NCBI GenBank assembly: GCA_009193035.1
Contig: SWDT01000077.1
Location: forward strand, 62,001-126,000
Direction: 5' to 3'
DNA: 64,000 nucleotides
From: Halicephalobus mephisto
Taxonomy: Eukaryota > Nematoda > Chromadorea > Rhabditida > Panagrolaimidae
The notes under the pieces are model-generated. The model had not been told where the DNA came from. It saw only the letters and a program-made list of their open reading frames with translations, and made no database searches. How positions within the stretch are numbered: position 1 is the stretch's first letter; every line of letters begins with the position of its first letter. Made by a program: the position numbers and the translations under genes. Positions 11,640 to 23,400 of this stretch are shown here, in pieces.

Positions 11640-12085
11640 AGCATCAAGTTGAAAAAATCTCGAAAATCCTAAGAAGTTAAAATAATTCAAAAATTTTTTT
11701 CGTTGCGAGAGAAATTTGTAAAAAACGGATTGTCTGGGCTTTGGAAAGGGAAGTCGATATATCATTTTTCGTTCTGAGAATGATCAAAAAAGGACTGTCT
11801 GGTCGTTATTTTAAGGAAGTTAATCAATTCATAAAAAGTTTCTATTTGGCTTTTAAAGGAAATTGATATCATTTTTTCGTTGTGAGATTGATTAGTGAAA
11901 AATGATTATCTGGCTTTTATTTGTAAGAGGTTAATTAATGCGTTGAAAATGGATTGTTTGGTTTTCCTTAACCAGTCGATTAATTTATAAAAAGCGAATT
12001 ATCTGGTTTTCCTTAACCAGTTGATTAATTTATAAAAAACGAATTATTTGGTTTGCTGTGAAAAGTTGATATATCAATTTTTATT
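11640..12085. repeat. Degenerate ~65-120 bp repeat between the aminotransferase and the 4-TM gene
   Basis: Recurring blocks of GATTGTCTGG or GAATTATTTGG followed by TTTCCTTAACCAGTTGATTA and TTTATAAAAA. No gene in this 550-bp interval. Confidence 0.5.
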
Positions 12086-14007
12086 CAATTTTTATATGGA
12101 CAGTTTTTCTCACAATTACTATGGTCGTGTGTTTTGCCGTGCCATATAGGATCAATGTCCCCTCGACCGGGGCAGTCCGGAGTGTGTTCACAGCATTTGG
12201 TGTTCAGGTGCATCAGGTAAATGAAATGGAACAAAATATTATAATTCAAATAAAACGTAATGAACAAAGTGATGGACAAAATTAACACTATCAATAACGC
12301 CGCCATCTGAGTATCTGAAAATTAGAATTATCGAGTAATTTTTAATGTAAAATTTAATCACTTTTTATTTTTTATATGAAATTTAATTATTTCCTAATTT
12401 TTTATATAGAATTTAATTATTTTTAAACTTTCATATATGAAATTTAAGTATTTCTTAATTTTTTATATGAAATGTAATTATTTTTAAATTTTCATATATA
12501 AAATTTAATTATTTCCTAATTTTTTATATAAAATGTTAATTATTTTTTAACTTTCATATATAAAATTTAAGTATTTCTTAATTTTTTATATAAAATGTTA
12601 ATTATTTTTAAATTTTCATATATAAAATTTAATTATTTCCTAATTTTTTATATAAAATGTTAATTATTTTTTATATAAAAATTACCGACGACAGAAGAAG
12701 TACAAATGTTTTTCAGCACCAGGTACACCTTCCAATGAGGGTTGAATATCACGATGGAGATGAATATCACCGTAACGATCCAGACAAGTTTCTCAATTAC
12801 CTAAAATTAAATTTATTTTTAAAAACTATTACGAAATCACTTCGAAAAAAATTTTAAATTTTCTAAAACCTTCAAATTTCTGGATGATTCAGAAATTTTT
12901 ATTAAATTTTAAAAATTCTAAAAATTTCGAAATTTTGAAAGAATTCAGAATTTATGAATTTTATTACTTTATTTTAGATCTTTTTTGTTCATTTTTAACT
13001 TCAGAATCGAAATATAAATGATTCAGATTTAAACATTTTTTAATTCAGAATCCTGAAAGTTGACTTCTGATTCTAGATTCAGAATTTATGAATTTTATTT
13101 CCTTATTTTAGATCCTTTTTGTTCATTTTTAACTTCAGAATCGGAATATAAACGTTCGAAACAGAAAAGTCACATAATTTTCAGAAACCTCCATTGAATT
13201 TTAAAAAATTTAGAAATTTAAAAAATCCAAAAATCAAACATACGGCGTAAATCAAGAACGGCACCATCGATCTGTGACATTTTTTCTTGATTGCGATGTG
13301 CAGCAGAATCACGAAAGGGATGTTGATCAAAACCAAAGGAATGAAGTAATACAGTTCAAGAACGACGATTATAATTATCGAGAGCAACATGAAAATAGTG
13401 ATTATCCAGGGAAACGCCGGAGCGGCTTTCTCGGTGTGGACTGTCCCACAAAGGAGCTCGAAATCCACATGGTTCGGATCAAAATGTCCATGGAGATCAT
13501 GACCGACGTAACAGAGATATTTTCTGTTCTGCTTCGGGATCTGGAAACTGATTTTTCATATATCAAAAAGTATTTTCATGTATCAAGGATAAAATTCGAT
13601 ATATCGAAACTTATTTTTAAGTACCAAAAACAACTTTTCAAGTATCAAGGATAAAATTCGATATATCAAAAAGTATTTTCATATATCAAAAACAACTTTT
13701 CATATTTAAAAAATGAAATTTGATATATCAAAAAGTATTTTCATATATCAAAAACAACTTTTCATATATCAAGGATAAAATTCGATATATCAAAAGTTAT
13801 TTTTAAGTACCAAAAACAACTTTTCATATTTAAAAAATGAAATTTGTAATATTAAAAGTTATTTTTATCACTAAAGAAAGGATTTTCATTTGTCAAAAAC
13901 TTGAAAAAACTCACATATCTATCTACCGTCGCCAGTTCTCGTTCAATGTACTTCATATCTTCGCATTCCTCTTTCATATCCGTCAGATGCCTTCTGATTT
14001 GGGACAT
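12085..14007 (-). CDS. Four-transmembrane protein of unknown function
   Basis: Not assigned to a family. Four exons (14007-13915, 13540-13244, 12800-12686, 12314-12085) give 244 residues. The N-terminus is hydrophilic and charged (about 60 residues, including an acidic Met/Glu-rich helix). Two hydrophobic segments follow at about 80-125, a third near 135-160 and a fourth after the AALLIVLILSITLFITFY stretch. The C-terminal tail is Cys- and His-rich (CCEHTPDC, then HDHSNCEKNC), which could bind metal or form disulfides. Splice sites are canonical and phases agree, so the gene structure is better supported than the function. It is divergent from the membrane-protein gene at 14334, with 326 bp between starts. 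Confidence 0.75.
12355..12680. repeat. Intronic tandem repeat, ~60 bp, about 5 copies
   Basis: Units of TTAATTATTTCCTAATTTTT and TTTTCATATATAAAATTTAA in intron 3 of the four-TM gene. Confidence 0.75.
12944..13175. mobile_element. Partial copy of the 6.1-kb palindromic element
   Basis: Two direct arm copies with GATCTTTTTTGTTCATTTTT and CGTTCGAAACAGAAAAGTCA match the right half of the element at 6134-6648. Located in intron 2 of the four-TM gene. Confidence 0.7.
13550..13860. repeat. Intronic GATATATCAAAAAG minisatellite
   Basis: Five to six irregular units combining TTTTCATATATCAAAAACAA with AAATTCGATATATCAAAA, in intron 1 of the four-TM gene. Confidence 0.7.
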
Positions 14008-14333
14008 TTTTATAGAAGTTTATTTCGTGAGATGATATTGATCAAAAATGTCTTCTACTTCGTCAGAAAAAAGAGGATTAATACATTTGATGATTTTTCT
14101 TGAGAAATTTGATAAAGGAACAGAATTCAATTTTTTTGCATTTTTTTATATTATTGAAAAAATGTTTTTTTTAAAGTCGAAACTGGCGCCAGAAAAATGA
14201 AAAATGTTTTGGCAAAGAATTTCAAAAAAATTTTCTCTAACCGGAAATCTTCATTTTTGATTTCTCCACATCCTGGATCGGTTTATAAGATTTCAAACTT
14301 TTAATTTTTATCAGTTTTTATACTACAGTAAGA
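14008..14333. other. Divergent intergenic region
   Basis: 326 bp between the start of the four-TM gene (-) and the start of the membrane protein gene (+). It must hold both promoters. No recognisable element was identified. Confidence 0.4.
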
Positions 14334-17322
14334 ATGGGAAATTATTGGAGGATTTTTTATTTTTTTATTTTTTGGATTTTAATCGGGGTCAAGGGGGTCA
14401 AGGACGGGGTCTGTCGAGAACCCTTCGTTTCTGGAAAGGATTTCAATTTTACTACTGCCAACGAATCTCCGGTGATTTTCGTTTTTGATCTTGGACTGGA
14501 TTGGAACAATGTAAGTTTTTTGAAAATAAAGTAGCTTTAAAACGAAAATCTGAGAATATTATTTCTTAATTATTCAAAAAAATTAATTTTAAAACGGAAA
14601 TTAAAAAAAATTAATTTTTAAACGAAAAGTTAGGAGATATTGTATGGCGGGAATTTAAAAAAATTAGTTTTTAAACGAAAAGTTAGGAGATACTGTATGG
14701 CGGGAATTTAGAAAAATTAGTTTTTAAACGGAAAGTTAGAAGATACTGTATGGCGGGAATTTAAAAAAATTAATTTTTAAATAAAAATCTAAATTACAGT
14801 ATGCAAAATTTTTGAATTTAATCACAAACTACGATTAAATTTTTTTATTTTTTAGTTTTTCGAATTTTTAAGTAGGTATTCAATCAAAATTTTTAAAAAT
14901 AATTATTTAATTAAAAATTTTTATTTTTTACATAATTATTTAAAATTTCATTGTTTTTGAATTTTTAAAATTTGATTTTTTATATAATTATTAAAAATTT
15001 TTATTTTTGGAATTTTTAAAATTTAATTTTTTATATAATTATTAAAAATTTCATTGTTTTTGGAATTTTTAAAATTTCGTTGTTTTTTGAATTTTTAAAA
15101 TTTGATTTGTTAATAGTTATTTAAAACTTCGTTGTTTTTTGGAATTTTTAAATTTAATTTTTTACATAATTATTTAAAATTTCGTTGTTTTTTGAATTTT
15201 TAAAATTTGATTTTTCAGATGGCTGCTCTTGTTCGGTTCCACACCGACATTTCTTGTCTTCTCCCCGACGATGTTGAAATTTTCTCTGTTTTTGTCGGCA
15301 ATTCCTTCAGTAAACTCTTCGATTCAGAAAAAAACAAAAAACTTTCATTTTACGATCAATGGAAGCAAGTTGCGAAAATCCAAAAATCAAAATTCGGGCC
15401 TAAAAAGTCGTGTGAACTTCTGGATGAAATAGCTGTTGTTTTCGGATCAGAAAAAAAAGATAATTTTAAAAGTTTTCCGAAAATTGTAATTTTAAGCGAA
15501 ATCGAATCTGTCGAAAACGGTTCTCTGGATTGCAAAATGGAAAAAGTCAAACAACAATATGAAAATTCCAACAGTTTGTTTTTTATTTTTATAATTTTGT
15601 AGAATATTCTAAAATTTAATAGAAAATTCCGAAATTTTAGATATTTAAAAGAAATTTTAAATATTTTAAAAAATTAAAAATTAAAAAAAGATTTTTATAA
15701 TTTTGCAGAATATTCTAAAATTTAATAGAAAATTCCGAAATTTTAAATATTTTAAAAAAAATTTAAAAATTCGAAAATTTTAAATATTTTAAAAAAAATT
15801 TAAAATTAAATAAGGATTTTTTGGATTTTTATAATTCTGTAGAAGATTCCGAAATTTTAAATATTTAAAAAAAATTTAAAAATTCCGAAATTTCAAATAT
15901 TTTTAAAAATTCAAAGATTTTAAATATTTTCAGAATTCAGTAAGGATCTTTTAGAACTTTTTAGGATTTTGTAGAATCTAGTGAGAAATTTTGAAATTAA
16001 AAAATTTTAAAAAGTTTGTAGAATTTTAAAAATTTTAAAAATATAATATGATTTTTAGGATTTTGTTGAATTTTCGAGAATTTCACAGAAGATTCTGAAA
16101 TTGTTTAAAATTTAAAATTTCGAAGAATTTTAAAAAGTTCAAGAAATTTGTGTTGGAAAAATTTAAAATAATTTTTTGGTTTTTCTAATATTATGTTTAA
16201 AAATCAAAAATAAACCATTTTTAGTCACTCTGAAGCCGTCTGGTTTCTTGGTCAAGCCGTTCAGGATCGGACAGTTCAAATACGTCACGAAAAAATCCAC
16301 ATGTGAAGACTTGACGAGGAATCAGGTCTCCATCGGGACCCAGGTCCAACTCAACACGATCGGACTTATCAGTTTGTGATTCTATAATTATTACTGTATT
16401 TTATTTTTTTCCAGATCATCCAGAAGCCACGATCAGGAGATTCAAGAAGTTTTTAAAAACTATGGATTCTGAAGTCGAAGATTATCGAAGATGTTTCAAC
16501 TCTTTATTCGGAAATCCACAAATGGACGTCTACAGTAATCCTCCCCCAAAAGACGGCTACCGTAGTTCTACACCAGAAGAACTAAGAACTATCTACAGTA
16601 AACTCCCCCCAGAAGTACAGGAAGACATCTACAGTAAACTTCCATCGGAAATACAGGAAGTTGTTTACAGTATACTTCCACCAGAAATACAGAAGCATAT
16701 CCACAGTAATCCTCCGTCAGAATCGCAAAACACCACCTACAGTAATCCTCCACCAAAAGTGCAAGAAATCAACTTCAATGATCTTCCGCCAGAACTACAG
16801 AAAGCCATCTACAGTAATCTCTCGTCAGAAGCACAGGAGGCCATCTACAGTAACCTTTCGTCAGAAGCGAAAAAAGCCATCTACAGTAACCCAGAACTTC
16901 GAAAACTCAGAAACCAAAGGAATTTTACAGTACCTGAAGAAGCAGCGATTACGGTAAAATCGACTTCAAATCACAGTATCATCGACTGGATACCGTACAT
17001 CGCGAACGGAACCGCACTTTTAATTTTGCTGATCGTCATCGTCAGATCCGTCGTCGACAAAGGATTCTGGAAAAAACGAAAGACCCATGGACAAGTTAAA
17101 TTAAATTCATCTTTTGACACTTCTTCGATTATCCCTTTGATGGAAGTCGTTCCGGAAAAAGAAAGTCCAAAAGTTGGTCCGGTCAAATCCGAGGACGAAG
17201 ATGACCTTCAAGAAGTCTCTCTCAACAAAGAAACTAATCCTAAAAAAGAAAAAGAAGATGAAAAAAAACCAAAAATTTCTTTGTCCAGTATCGAAGTTCC
17301 CGAAGACGACCAGAATTTGTGA
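14334..17322 (+). CDS. Single-pass membrane protein with a tandem YSN/YSKLPPE repeat
   Basis: No family recognised. Four exons (14334-14510, 15219-15573, 16225-16371, 16415-17322) give 528 residues. The first 22 or so residues form a signal peptide (FYFFIFWILIGVKG). An ectodomain of about 210 residues with a few cysteines follows. Next come about ten units of 12-13 residues built on IYSxLPPEVQE, encoded at about 16510-16895. A transmembrane helix (ANGTALLILLIVIVRSVV) precedes a basic then strongly acidic Lys/Glu/Asp cytoplasmic tail. Type-I topology is inferred. The units share codons as well as residues (TCTACAGTAA recurs), so the array expanded at DNA level. Two exon joins use GTTTGT donors and are consistent in phase. 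Confidence 0.75.
14600..14785. repeat. Intronic 58-bp tandem repeat, ~4 copies
   Basis: Units contain TTAGTTTTTAAACGAAAAGT and GATACTGTATGGCGGGAATT. A second AT-rich repeat (AATTTCGTTGTTTTTTGAAT type) follows at 14860-15210. Confidence 0.75.
16510..16895 (+). repeat. Coding minisatellite, 36-39 bp units, about 10 copies
   Basis: Units such as ATCTACAGTAAACTCCCCCC and ATCTACAGTAATCTCTCGTC within exon 4. Period varies between 36 and 39 bp, keeping the reading frame. Confidence 0.85.
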
Positions 17323-17734
17323 ATTCTACAGTAACCAGTAATTCTACAGTAACCAGTAAATCCTCAGTGCTTTTTAGTGATTTAGAAAATTAATAAACTT
17401 TAAAAAGTTGTTTATTTCCAAGTTATCAGAAAATGAAAAGAAATATTTTCAATGAGGGTACTGTAGGGGTAGCTTTCTGAATATCGTTGGATTCTGCACC
17501 AATGCATCCGGACGCAAGTAACGGATAACGTCGGTCCCGAGGAGAAATATCCCAAGTACTAATCACACAAAAAGCGTAATTTTTGGTTCCGAAAAAATTA
17601 CAAAATGTAACAATCGTCACATTTTCCATGAATATTTAACTTTTGTGACGAAAATTAAAGAATAATAGTGACGATTTGCATTTGTTACTGACCCGAAAGT
17701 TACGTTTCTTTATATGCGATGACTTCAGATGTTT
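17323..17734. other. Intergenic, no gene
   Basis: Two direct copies of ATTCTACAGTAACCAGTA follow the stop. A 67-codon minus-strand frame at 17426-17629 is not supported by any recognisable content. Confidence 0.5.
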
Positions 17735-18410
17735 TGAAATCATACTTAACTGAGCGTAATCACTACGTAAGAATCCCTGAGGGTATTGTTTGTGTATTGG
17801 ATTCTAACTGAGCGGAATCAAGGACAGAATTGTAATCCAAACAAAGTTGATTCTAGTTAAGCACAATCAACATGTTTATCTTTTTAATTCCAGGAAAGAA
17901 GGGCCTAAACATGTTGATTTTACATAACTAGGACCAATGTTCGTTGATTTGTAATTCTGCTATTGATTCTTGTATATTGGATTCTAAATGAGCGGAATCA
18001 AGGACAGAATCATAACCCAAAGAAAGTTGATTCTAGTTAAGCACAATCAACATGTTTATATCTTTTTAATTCCAGGAAAGAAGGGCCTAAACACATTGAT
18101 TTTACTCAACTAGGACCAATGTTCGTTGATTTGTAATTCTGCTATTGATTCTTGTATATTGGATTCTAACTGAGCGGAATCAAGGACAGAATCATAACCC
18201 AAAGAAAGTTGATTCTAGTTAAGCATAATCAACATGTTTATATCTTCTTAATTGCCATAAAAAGTGGTCTAAACACATTGATTTTACTCAACTAGGACCA
18301 ATGTTCGTTGAGTTGCAATCCTATGATCGATTGTGCTCAGTTGGAATCCAATTACGAATATTGTATTCAGGATCTCTTAGGTGTTGATTATGCTCAGTTA
18401 CAAGTGACTA
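17735..18410. mobile_element. Palindromic element with internal 180-bp tandem repeats
   Basis: The outer arms are imperfect inverted copies: left CTTAACTGAGCGTAATCACT, right ends near TGATTATGCTCAGTTACAAG. Inside are three direct copies of a unit of about 180 bp starting at 17793, 17973 and 18156, sharing GAGCGGAATCAAGGACAGAA and AACTAGGACCAATGTTCGTT. The arms resemble the element at 30005-30328. Confidence 0.7.
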
Positions 18411-19096
18411 CAGAACATCTATGAAATTTGGAATTATGCAATATTATCAAGTTGTAATTTCGCATCTCGTACTTCCTAGCAAAGTAAATTATTTTCTATC
18501 TTCTCTCATCTGGACCCGGACTAGGAATTCTCCAACGGTGAAACAGATATATAAGTACTTTTACATGTTTTCCTTGATTCTCGAAGACAGGTAGAAGGCC
18601 TTGTATTCTGTATGTCCTAATCCAGAAGTTTCCAGATTAATTCAAACAGGATATGTTTCTAAAAAGTTAATTTCGAGACTGTACAAGATTACGAAATAAT
18701 CCACAAAAACCAAATTTATCACCTAGATTACCGTAATTTCCGAAAACTTCTAAAAATTCATGTCGGGACACTTGCGTAAAAAAAATTTTTTAAATTTTTG
18801 CAATAAATAATAAATTACGAAATAGTATAAAATTACGGAATAATATTCTTTTAAAACCAAAAAGTAGATTACCGTAATTTCTGAAAACTTCTAAAAATTC
18901 ATGTCGGGACACTTGCGTAAAAAATTTTTAAATTTTTATAATATTATTTATCCTTCAAAAACCCACATTGTTTAGGATATAAATCTTCTTTTTAAACATA
19001 CTGAATTTACGAAAATTTTTAATGACATCTCTATCCTTCATTCAGTCGAAGACAACTTAGTTCTTGGATTTTCAAATCATTAATAATTTCGTCATT
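18411..19096. other. Intergenic, dispersed repeat fragments
   Basis: Two direct copies of a block of about 130 bp (ACCGTAATTTCCGAAAACTT, then TTCATGTCGGGACACTTGCG) at about 18720 and 18845. No gene. Confidence 0.5.
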
Positions 19097-20206
19097 TTAT
19101 TTATCTTTTTCCCATTCAAATGGATCAGTTCTAAAAAAATAGTTTTAAATTTTATTAAAAAAGTAATTTTAAATTTTATAAAAAAAATAATTTTAAATTT
19201 TATTATAAAAATGATTTTCATTTTTAACTCTTTTACATTTTAAATTTTTCGTTTTAAAAATTAATTTATTTAAAAACTTACATTTTCACTTTTGTTCTTT
19301 TTAGATCATGTTTTATGACGTTACGGTAGAAATTATAATCAGGAATATCGTGATATGTTAGTTTTTGTAAATTCTTGAAGATCTCCAAAAACGAATTCGG
19401 ACAATTTCGAAATAAATCTTCATCTGATATAGTGTTTTTCAGATAAATTGCTTCTTTTTTCTGTTTTCCTTTCCAAGGCAAAGTGCCGGTCAGAAGTTCG
19501 ATCAACACAAAAACGAAAGAAACCAGGTCGTCTTGTCTTCCTTGGTCCCCGCTCCCATGGACGTTCGTCGAACAGTACCTGGCTGTTCCGTGAAAGAAAA
19601 TCCGCTTTTTAGGTTCCCGAAGGTTAAATTTTCCGTTTTTGTCCAAGTACGTAATCTGCCTGACTAAACCGAAATCGAAAATATAAATCGCATGTTTGTC
19701 AAAATAACCACAGGCAAAATTCGTCGGTTTGATGTTTCTATGGATAAATCCGGCATTGTGCAAGTCTTGGATAGCCTGGAAAGTAAAAATTGATATATGA
19801 AAAACTTCAAAAAAATAAAATTTACGTTTAAACATTGAAGTCCGATTTTTAGGGTCGTCGGAAGGGACATCTTCCGGCCTGGAATCCGTCTTCTTAGTTC
19901 CGCCAGGTCCTTCCAGAGCAAACTCACAACAACGAAGGAAAATTTGTCTGTTTTGCCGCTGGCCATCAGACGACAAACATGACTGGAATTTTGGAGTTTT
20001 TTAAGAACGAAGACTTCTATCTTGAGGATTTCGTCATTTTTGGATTCCATAAACGGCTCCACTTTCATCGCTCCCTTGATTTTTTTATTATTCTGATTAC
20101 TGACAAGGAAGATAGAGCCAGAAGTTCCTTCATGGAGCTTTTTCTTGACGATAAATCCTTTGATTTCATCATCAGGCTTCAAATTAACGTTCAAAACGCT
20201 ATTCAT
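19097..20206 (-). CDS. CK1/TTBK-family protein kinase homologue, probable pseudokinase
   Basis: Casein-kinase-1 superfamily, tau-tubulin-kinase-like branch that is expanded in nematodes. Three exons (20206-19826, 19775-19282, 19130-19097) give 302 residues. Visible elements: glycine loop in KKLHEGTSGSIFLV, the VAIK lysine in GAMKVEP, the catalytic loop and DFG in YIFDFGLVRQ, then FFHGTARYCSTNVH and DDLVSFVFVLIELLTG. The catalytic-loop motif reads HRNIKPTN: the proton-acceptor Asp of HRD is Asn (codon AAC). Catalysis is therefore doubtful although nucleotide-binding residues remain. The last exon encodes only 11 residues (PFEWEK), matching the family's usual short tail motif. The gene is divergent from listerin, with 281 bp between starts. 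Confidence 0.9.
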
Positions 20207-20487
20207 CTCGGCCAGTCAAACGCTTTCAAAAAAACCAAAAAGGAAAATTCGATCAAATAAAAATAAAAAATACAAAAACTCTGTCCAGAACTTGGACAGA
20301 TAAATTGTTCATGCAAATTTTCATATCAATTTTTCCATTATTTCAATAAGAAAACTGTCACTATGAAAATAAAAAAGGTACAAAGTTTGGCGTTGTGTTC
20401 CTTTCGTCATTCTTATCTTTTTGAATTACGTAAGTTTCTCCTATTTGGAAGTTGTTTATTTCTTTATTATTATTGTCTTGCTTTATT

Positions 20488-23400
20488 ATGAGTAATAAAC
20501 AACGTAGGAAGGGTAATGCACAGGTATGTGTTACTTTCGATATATGAAGTGGTTTTTTATTTTAATTTTTTCAGGGAGCAAGTTCGGCGAGAGCTGCTGA
20601 ACTGCTCCAGGCCAGTGGCGGGATCGGATTTGACGCTTTGAGTTTGATTCCAGGATTAGTCGACGAAGCAGGTGAAGTGGCATCTTTGATCGATGAGATT
20701 GGATTGAACGTCGATCCTGGATTGAGGATTATCTTCAAAAAATTGAACAAACGCGATGCTCAGACGAGAGAGAAGGTGAGTGACATAAAGCTGCTGTTAT
20801 ATATCCCATGTATCCATTCCAGGCCATCAAGGAACTCTTCGAGGAATTGAAAGCTTCGTTATCCGACGTGCCTAAAATCAAAAATTCACTTGCTTGTTTC
20901 GCTTCGGGTTTCCCAAAACTTATATCCGTAAGATTTTCCACTTTTTAATAATTTAAAAATCTTTATTTTCTTTAACTTTCCGGACTATTATCCTTTCTAT
21001 TTTCATCTTTGAAAATTTTCATCTTTTTGTGTAACTTTTTGAATGTTTTTTAATTTTCCAGGTTTTTTACTTTTCGGATTTATTTTTCTTTAGGATTGTA
21101 GTCCTGTCGTTCGAGGTGTAGCTGATTCAATTCTCGCTCTTTATATAACCACTTTGAAAAAAGAAGCTGGACCTCAGTTGAAAGCAGTTGTTCCGTTTTT
21201 GTTTTTTTCTGGACAAGATGGATATCACACTGTTGCCAACTCCGCAGAAGCGGCTATCAACGACTGTTTTCCCACTGAAGAAAAACGGCAATTGGCTATC
21301 AATACTTTTGGACAGGATGTCGTTGGAATTTGTCTTCAAATTCTGGCGAAACAACACAAATTAGTTCTTCCGCAAAAGTTTGTTTTTAAATTTTAAATTT
21401 CATATCAATTTTTTCCAGATTCACAGAAGAAGAAAGTGATGCTCAACGACAAACTCGGTTATTTGCCCAGTCGGTGAATACTTTGGAGAAATTTTTAGAC
21501 TCAACTTCGGAATTAGCGGATTCAATTAGTTCTCAATTTGCTTCTTCTGCCACTTTCAGCACTTTGATGAATCTGGACGTTTCTGTTAAAGCTGCAGCCT
21601 TCAGATTGCTCCAGAAACTACTTCGTAAAGATGTCGGATCGATCCTGCAAACAAGAATCCCGTCTTTTATTCTCCAGAATCTCAGCGCTGAAGACACTCT
21701 TCTTTGTCGAAATTGTTTTGAATGTTTCATAATTGCTGCTTCCGATGCTAAATTTTTTGAAGTGTGCAAAATTGACAAAGCTGTGATTCCGAAGCTTCTG
21801 CATCTGGTCAGAAAAAAAGGATTGTAAGTTTCTAATTACTGTGAAATGAAAAACCTTAATTTTAGGCATTGGAACGTTCTTGAATCTTCTCTGTTGCCGA
21901 CAGTGTCGGTGATTTATGAGAATCTTGGAGTTTCTGAAAAGGAAAAATGGCTAAAGGATGTTCTTTTAAGTTTTTTCGATGATGTTGAGAGTGGAATACC
22001 GCTTCAATCTTGGTCTAAAGCGATTTTGGAAGTTTTGAAATTCAGTTTTTTGAAAAGTTCTGAATTGAACCAAACGGAATTTCTGCAATTTTTGCTTGAT
22101 CAAGTCCTCCGATTTATTGGAGTTGCTATAAGTTTTGGAGAAAAACAACCCGTGGATATTGTAGTTGAACTTTTGACTTGGATTCAATCGAAATCTGAAG
22201 TTTTTGGACCAGATTTTATTAAAGAATTTATGGAAAAAATCTCGCAGAAATTACTGGTATTAGTGCCGAAATCAATCCCGATTCTTGAAGGATATATCAA
22301 ATCTGCTGATGACTTTAATTTAACAATACAACTTTTAAAAAATGAAAAATGTCCAAATGAAACATTTTTGAAATGTTTTAAATTACTGGATTCTGATGCA
22401 GTTGATTTGAAGCCGTTTGGAAATATTGTTTCTTCAAGAATTAAAAAAGAATTAAATTATTCCATTTTGACGGAATTGGTAGCTTTGTTGCTAGAGTTGA
22501 TTGAAGACGGAGAAGTACCTGGATGTTTGAAAAATTACATACCTGAAGTTAATCCAGTAATTTCGTGGGCTTTGATAAGTGTTCTCAATGATGATACGGT
22601 GGCAGTTGTGGATGATTTGAATAACGTTGCTGAAATTGCGATAGCAGATTTATTAAAAGGAAGAATTCTATCACATGAATTAAAATTAAAAAAGTTTTTA
22701 CAAGAAAGATTTACTGTAGAAATTAAAGAAAATATTCTTAAAAAAGTCCTCAAAAATGCAGAAAATCCAACAATAGATGATTTTTTGAATTTTATAGAAA
22801 TTACAGGAAAAATTAACGATGATTTAGGAAAATTTTTATTAATGAAATTGGTGGATATCTTTTTGGAACATCTCGAAGAAGAAGATGATGAAATAATGAC
22901 TGATATTAAAAATAAAACTACAAATTTTGGACCACAATTGCCTCAGGCAGCTTTTGATGAACTAATTGAGAAAATTAAGAATGAAGATTTTCCAGTTAAA
23001 AAGTAAGTTTTTTAAAAAAGTTTTTAAAATAATTTCATTTTTTGAGATTTTTAAAATTACTTTTATTTATTTTGAGGTTTTTAAAGTAATTTTATTCATT
23101 TTTTGAAGTTTTTAAAATAATTTTATTTTTTTGGGATTTAAAAGTGTTTTTATTTAATTTTTAGGATCTTTAATATTATTTTTATTCTTAAAAATTCTTG
23201 TTAATTTTGTTAATTTTAGTCTTCTGAGATTGTCGAAATTGCTTGCTAATTTGAATTTGTCAAGTAAACAGATTCTTGATTTCCTGCCAAATGAAAGATT
23301 TGTCAAAGAATGGATTCAACGATTGGGATCTAAATATTTGTTGAATCTGGTTGCAGAACCTAATACTTGTAGATTATTTCCACTTGCTCTTTTTTCGCGT

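Noticed and set aside
17426..17629. 67-codon frame (-) after the repeat-containing membrane protein
   Set aside because: No recognised content. The region includes short inverted repeats (GTAACA...GTGACG) that explain the open frame.
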